NCBI GenBank assembly: GCA_030770425.1 | Contig: JASJFT010000084.1 | Coordinates: 62,001-126,000 of the forward strand | Source of the DNA: Darksidea phi | Lineage: Eukaryota > Ascomycota > Dothideomycetes > Pleosporales > Lentitheciaceae | DNA: 64,000 nt | Reading direction: 5' to 3' | In this document: positions 58,281-64,000 of the stretch, one piece after another | How the letters are laid out: each line of letters opens with the position of its first letter | How positions within the stretch are numbered: position 1 is the stretch's first letter | Program-made: the position numbers and the translations under genes | The notes under the pieces: model-generated | Database searches by the model: none | Told to the model about the DNA's origin: nothing | The model's input: the letters and a program-made list of their open reading frames with translations, nothing else

Positions 58281-60138
58281 ATAATAGACACGCTGCTATT
58301 AGCGATAGTTGAAGTAAAGCCTATTGTATACAGGCTAGATAACCCGCCTAAGAACCAACAGTTAAAGTAAGGTAGCGCGCAGCTTTGCGCTTCTTCTACT
58401 ACAACCTTGTACTGCACAACCGAGAGTGTGAAAGGTTAAAAACTCAGAATTCTCGCCATAGAGGCCTCGGCGAGAAGAAAGATACGCTAGGGACAGTGAC
58501 GACGAGCTGAGTGCATTGGGGAGCATATCGGAAAGGAGAAATGCATTTTGAAGGTCTGGGACTTTAAGAGGATCTTTTCCGACACGGAGAGCTCTCATCA
58601 ACGATGTTCTGGACGAGTTCATGGCTGTGCGGCCTCTAGTTTGGGCACCAAAAAGGTGGGCCCAAACAAGTGGGATTAGAAGACAGACCACAATGGTTTA
58701 TTTCGAAGCCGCATTCAATTGGTAGCACGCTTAGTCCCTCTCGGAAGACTATGCGTCTAGAGAAAAGATATCATTGCGGTCCCGCTGTGTGTTAAGTCCA
58801 AATGCAAAATAAATGTTCAAATCATGACTACCGAGTGTTGCTGCCGTGCAGGCATCCGAGGTAGTGCGGATCGGATTCCAAGTTCAAATGTGATAAAATA
58901 TCCAAAGCTTAGGAAGTCATACTAGTTCCTTGTCCACAAGCTAATACCCAAGCATAGCTATCTTGAACATGGATCTTCCTGCGATACATCCGCGACTACT
59001 GATTTGTGGTCACTTCCTGCACTGTAGACTCTCCATGAAGTATCCTCTTCCCATGCCCGACTTGCCCCGACCAAAACGGTGGAATCTACCATATACACAA
59101 TATTATGATGTCGCTGTACTCCTCGTCGAACTACCCTTCCATATATCGCCTTTCAGCCCCAAACGCAGTCTCTCCTTGGAAAAAACCGTGGCTCTTCGGG
59201 CTGAGCACTGCGAAAGGTAGCCCATATCTTGCTATTTCAATCCCCATGTTTCGACAACATATCCACGAAGCTCTGTCCAAAATCTAGGCTCTGAAATCCC
59301 CGCCTTGTCGGTATCTAGCGCGGAACGCATATCTTATAGGAAACCGATGTCGATCTTCCCACTCCTCTCATTGACGTATCCGCATAGCTTTCCGGCCAGA
59401 CTTATCGAGCTCCTAGAATGAATACCCTCTTACTCCCCGACGTGAAGCAGCCTGTGTGACCATTGTGTGTTGCGTCGCCCGATGCTTCTTCGAACGTCGT
59501 CGGGGTCGGAGGCTCTTTTTGGAAGGTCGCGGTGTGACTCTTGTAACGGGACGGAAGGCCCGGTGGGAAGGACTTTTCGCTCATGAGAGAGGGTGGCGGC
59601 GAAAGCGGCGGGTTGTTCCCATCTCTAGGCGAAGCAGGTGCGAGAATGAGGGTTGCTGCGTCATGTAATGCGTTGAGGAAGCGGGACGGTGACGAACTGG
59701 AGCCGGCGCCATTCCTGATACTCTTTCGAAGAGCACACGTCGGCAAATGGCTGCTGTGGGGAGAAGCAGGCCCTCATCCGACTGAGGTTGAATTCATAAA
59801 GGTGGAGATGTTAGGTTGATGCACAAGTTCGCAGTCAGTTCGCCGCGAGGTCGGGCGCGACAAGTGGCTGGGAAAGCACGTGACTGGGGCACCTGGACGT
59901 CATATGACAACTGCGCCACTCAAGCGCTTCAGCGCCCTAGTATTTCATCATAAGTTGGAAGCAGCATTGTCACTAGCTTCAACAGAGCGTGAGCCTGTCG
60001 CAAGGGATCACTGAGAGTCTTTGTAGCAAATGGAGATTCAACGCAGGCATAGGAGCCATTCGGTGGTATTCCTAGCCTGCGTAATCTATGCTTACTCCAA
60101 CTTCTACTATATATATTATATAGCAAGAACAAATGAGC
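58281..60138. other. 1.9-kb gene-poor stretch before the 5S gene
   Basis: No supported gene. A 114-codon Ser/Pro-rich frame (59402-59746, minus) has no ATG-proximal features or domains. A TATA-like run at 60108-60121 belongs to the 5S gene. Confidence 0.5.
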
Positions 60139-60257
60139 ACATACGACCATAGGACCCTGAATACAAGGCTTCCCGTTCGCTCAGCCATATTTAAGCAGGG
60201 TACCGGCGGATTAGTAGTTAGGTGGGTGACCACTAGCGAATTCCCGCTGTTGTATGT
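60139..60257 (+). rRNA. 5S rRNA: 5S ribosomal RNA
   Basis: A canonical 119-nt fungal 5S rRNA with a fully paired terminal helix (ACATACGAC with GTTGTATGT) and the conserved CAAGGCTTCCCGTTCGCTCAGCC, TTTAAGCAGGGTACC and TTAGTAGTTAGGTGGGTGACC segments. A T5 tract at 60257-60261 is the Pol III terminator. A TATA-like run (60108-60121) lies 18-31 bp upstream, the same spacing as in the other copy. Helix pairing is kept where the two copies differ. Confidence 0.95.
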
Positions 60258-61110
60258 TTTTAGCTTTCGTTTTTGCTTCTCCTGAATCGCATGTTGTGGT
60301 TGTTCCTTGAGGAAGACTCGACACTTGTTGCTCATGTACAACGGATGATCTTTTTTTTACATACAGTTAGATTTAGAAGACGAAAGTACTACCGAACGAA
60401 ACTTCATAGAGCCAATGCCGCCGACCGCCCGGGAAGGTTACAAATACGCTAGCTTCTTCCGCTTCAACATCACTATTCCATCGAGAACGCCAATCACGGT
60501 TGGGCCGTCGTTAGTAGCAGGCCCGACCTAATGCAGTCGAAACCGTCCTCACGCTCTTCCCCACCTAAGTGATGTCAGAGGGTCGGCATTACCGCTTGCA
60601 ATTGTTTGTGGCTAATAATTGTTATACTGAAGATGGAACGCGGGAAGGTAGCTTGTTAGTCTTCTTCTGACGAATAAACATATACTCATGGCCGCTGTGT
60701 CCTAGCTACTACTCGAAGGAAAGGAATTTACATGGAAAGTGTACGGTTCCAATCAGCCTTCAGAAGAGTGTGAACGGATAGTTCATGGTAATATTACAAT
60801 TGATATTGGCAGCTTAGTTTTCGCTCTTGAACTGTCATAAGCCCCAGTGAATTTACTATTATGGACATACTATCGCTCGCGCACTAAGCCATGTTGATAT
60901 TAAGAACTATCGTCTTATTGTATTCCAATCATCTCAGTAGGACGATATATACAAACTGCTTGAAGTTGTCAGGCCCGAAAAGTTGCAGGGCTGCGAGGAT
61001 TATGGTCCCAGCGCGATTGACAGGATTGTCATGGTTCTAGCACCCGTCGCATTGTAATCCCTCGCCGCCGCGAGGAATTCGTGTCGAGATCTGGCAGCGG
61101 ACCCTACCGA
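60258..61110. other. Intergenic, no supported gene
   Basis: About 850 bp between the 5S gene and the kinase remnant. Stop codons are dense in all frames and nothing is recognised. Confidence 0.5.
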
Positions 61111-61385
61111 CTTCCTTGCGCGATGCTCTCACCAAACCGCATCGGCGCTAGTTTATATCCATGCGCAAGGATACATCCACCATGAGGTCAAACCTGAAAA
61201 TATCACGCTCTTATCACCAAGTCCGGCCAGACTAGCCATCGTCGATCTCGGGAGCGCTGAAAGATGGCTGCTTCTACCTCGAGGTAATAAACATCAAAAA
61301 CATGACGTCGACCGCCCCCTTTTCTTTCCCAGTTGATATCTTAAGTCCCGGCCTTACCCTTTTCGAACTTCTCTACGGAGGCGGG
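61111..61385 (+). pseudogene. Protein kinase catalytic-domain remnant
   Basis: The plus-strand frame reads TASALVYIHAQGYIHHEVKPENITLL..PARLAIVDLGSAERW and, after a frame change near 61330, VDILSPGLTLFELLYGG. This is the catalytic-loop (HRDxKPEN), DFG-like (DLG) and helix-F (VDIWSLGLTLFELLYG) part of a Ser/Thr kinase. The catalytic loop reads HHEVKPEN, so the catalytic Asp is Glu and the Arg is His. No ATP-binding lobe or C-lobe end is found. A fragment with a frameshift and lost catalytic residues. Confidence 0.65.
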
Positions 61386-61760
61386 TTATCGTGGGTAAGT
61401 GGGAAAGACGAATATCGCGATCATCCACATAGCATCCTGCATGGCACAGAGAGTGAGGGCCCGCTCGGGGTATGCTTGGGTGGGAACCAGCGTAGCGAAT
61501 AACCGTACTTGATATTGAGAAGAAGAAGAACAATGAGGAATTCCTGAGCCAAGAACACTCGAGCAGCCAGCTTCGTGAACAGCGCTGCGGAATTCCACAC
61601 AAATGGCTGGAGGTTCAAGAGGAGGCAAGGGTTGTGCAGGAATTCGAGACTTTGGATCGCTCTTGGAATCCAAATGTGGAAAGTGTGCTGAAAGTGTTGA
61701 AAGCGGTATTGAAAGTGAATGGAAATGCCCTGGGCGCGCGTGTCCGTGCGCGTGATGCGC

Positions 61761-61845
61761 GGGGTTATTGATCACCCGGGGTTATTGATCACCCGGGGTT
61801 CTTGATCACCCGGGGTTCTTGATCACCCGGGGTTCCTGATTACCC
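61761..61845 (+). repeat. 17-bp minisatellite, five units
   Basis: Five tandem units of 17 bp, GGGGTTATTGATCACCC, with ATT in units 1-2, CTT in units 3-4 and CCT in unit 5, which also has GATTACCC. The successive variants suggest stepwise unit duplication. Each unit contains the palindrome TGATCA and the unit junctions make CCCGGGG. Confidence 0.93.
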
Positions 61846-64000
61846 CACCAAAAACAGGCCGCCCTCAGGAAAGACGCGATATCTATCGAGCTGGACACGT
61901 TTCTTCCAATAGTCTATCGCTTCCGCACATGTTCACGGAGGAGTCTTCGCTGACGCAACAAGATCATAGTGTTCTGAGCCGTTACCACCAAATATGGACT
62001 GGGCTTGGCTTATCGAGAACGTCCTTTCGCGATACGCCAATCTTGGTTTACATTCAATTTAAGCAATGACAAGCTGCTTATCGGCATTCCCGAACATTCC
62101 TTCTCGATAGACTCCGGCCGCCGTCTCACCGTTATGATGGAAGATCGAAGAGTATTTTCCTCTCAAGGCTTCGGAAGAGAAGCGATTCAAATAATTCAAA
62201 TATATAACACGCAAACCGACTAACCAATTCATCATCTAAATCTTCCGTTTCGAGGGCTCCAATTCGCCTATGCGACACCTATCATGGATTCAAGAATAAC
62301 GCCCTTGGCTTTCCACTTATGATCTAAAAGCCTTAGTACCTCTGTACTGATTAACTGTTTGTGGCGTAATACCATCACGATCCCCGCGCACTTTGGTTTT
62401 GTCTAGACCACCAAGCGTGTCTATGTGGTGTAATAGACGTGCGAACTTTCCATCACAACGAGCCGGTAGTTGGAAAACTTCAGACATGCGTGCGATCGGA
62501 AGACTACTAACCGATAGGTATCGACACCATGGTCGTCGCGGACTGTTCCCGATTTACGTAATTCTACACAGCGCAACCAGAAGCCGTTGTGAGGTTCGCA
62601 ACGTTTTCGGAGACGTTAGTGATCGTTTCGGGAGAGAGAAGCTAGGTATTGGAGGTTTTCCTCGAGCGACTATCCGCTTATCGGCTGGGGATGACGCCGG
62701 ATAGGGTCACTACGCCCGCAACACAAGGCAGTCCATGACCATTATGGACGTTCCAAGTGTATTCCAACGGAAAATACGGCTTTTCAAAGCTCTGGTCATC
62801 GACTGCGACGATAATCCCGTTGTGCCGCGGCGTTCTTGTCCCAGCGACTGCTCATCTTTTCGGCATCTGTACACAAACTTCAACATCGGCACTCTCGATG
62901 CTGGAAGTGGTTCTTGTGATATTCTTTGGAAAAGGCCTCCCGTCCTAATCTCACTACCGCTGCGATATCCGAAATCACTCCCTTCTTTCGAGCAAAAACC
63001 TCACCTCTCCTTCCCGCTCACTGTTACATCACCCAATCATAACACTACTCGCTGCTGACTATGCAACCATTTCTTTTCGGTACACGGTTCGTCCAAATTA
63101 CATGATACTTGGGGTGTTTTCAACATTGCCATCATTCAAGCCACGTATTGCTTCTAAATCAAATACCTGATGCAAGTGCAAAGCGTTGATTCACGGTCAT
63201 AAATAACCTGACCATAGATAGAAAACCATACTACTGTGGAGATCACCCTTTCATTCTGTCTTTGTATAGGCACGCTTTCCCCGCCCGCCATTGACATATC
63301 CGCAGCCATTTCGCGTAAAAGAGTCACAGCAAATGAAAGACACGATAAGCAAATTCGACTCAGCCCCTGTCTTACACTCCACTTTCACGCTACTCAACCA
63401 CCCCCACGCTAAGCAATCATCAAAAGACAAAACGACAACTCAAAGTCACTGAAATCGCTAAAAATAGCTACAAGAAACCATTTACATGTTGCAAAAGGTT
63501 CCAAAACACTCCATTCCCAACGTACCGCAGCCATACGTCCAAGGCACTCTTCTCCCCAGCGAAAAGTGGAACAACTCCTATCCAGCAATCAATTACTTGG
63601 TCTCAAATTCTTCACCTTGCATACCACCATAACTCATCACAAAGTGATAATCAGGGTTGTGAATGCAATCTATTCGTTAACGCGAACCAAGGAAAATTTG
63701 CAAGGAATCAAATTGTGCTAAGCACCTCGTATCGTCTTAGCAACAATATCGGTATAAGGGAAATCGTTATACCGAGGTTTTACTGTAGGAAGTCGAGAGC
63801 AATATATGATGCAGGGATATTCCCTGTGATAACATACGACTGCGTCCATTGACTCGTTTCGAACAAGAAGCCTGCAACGTTTTTGGCTATGCGAGCCCGG
63901 TTAATCATGCATGATAAATGTTCCGCGTCCCGAGATCCCATCATGGGCCAGACGAAGAAGACTGAAAGAAAAAGTGAGGCCCTTTTCAATATTTTTTTAG
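61846..64000. other. Window end, no supported gene
   Basis: About 2.1 kb without recognised genes. A minus-strand frame near the right edge (63780-63989) has a hydrophobic N-terminal part but no ATG at its start and could be the 3' end of a gene lying beyond the window. Frames at 62005-63058 lack family signals. Confidence 0.45.

Overview
The window is nuclear DNA of a filamentous ascomycete (Pezizomycotina). The signs are genes broken by short GT-AG introns of about 45-80 nt, no operons, dispersed single 5S rRNA genes, and fungal families throughout: MFS permeases, a cytosolic catalase-peroxidase, an AA9 polysaccharide monooxygenase, BBE-like FAD oxidases, spherulin-4, F-box proteins, and a STAND-type N-terminal domain joined to ankyrin repeats. 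A finer placement (perhaps Dothideomycetes) would be a guess. Gene density is low and about one third of the recognisable genes are broken, so this looks like an accessory region, not a conserved core.

Layout. 0-9 kb: an intact DHA1-type MFS transporter, a decayed AtuA/DUF1446-family gene, an ankyrin fragment whose 3' end is a dispersed repeat, and a single-pass membrane protein. 9-25 kb: a TauD-type dioxygenase, a STAND-N/ankyrin protein, a seven-exon sugar-transporter-like MFS gene, a tiny secreted peptide, a broken SDR gene, 5S rRNA copy 1 and a second secreted-protein candidate. 25-40 kb: a flavin monooxygenase, two F-box-like proteins, KatG, a second TauD-like gene that has lost its distal iron-binding His, and an AA9 LPMO. 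40-54 kb: a spherulin-4 pseudogene, then a run of oxidative genes: three BBE-like FAD oxidases that remain open, interleaved with a broken MFS exporter and a broken cytochrome P450. This resembles the remains of a secondary-metabolite or detoxification cluster. 54-64 kb: a multi-pass DUF3176-type membrane protein, repeats, 5S rRNA copy 2, a protein-kinase remnant and a 17-bp minisatellite.

Two dispersed repeat families link the region. Family A (about 150-165 bp, five copies) includes a 5'-truncated copy flanked by an imperfect 15-bp direct repeat, as expected of a SINE-like retroposon. Family B (65-160 bp) has three copies. Several of the inactivating changes (CAA to TAA, CAT to TAT, TGG to TGA) are of the C-to-T type expected from repeat-induced point mutation or its decay products, but indels are also common. 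The two 5S genes differ at base-paired positions by compensating changes, and each has a TATA-like element at the same upstream distance and a T-run terminator.

Exon boundaries were worked out by hand from splice consensus, phase and family similarity. Where the phases sum correctly the models are quite secure. Family assignments rest on recognised motifs, with no database search.
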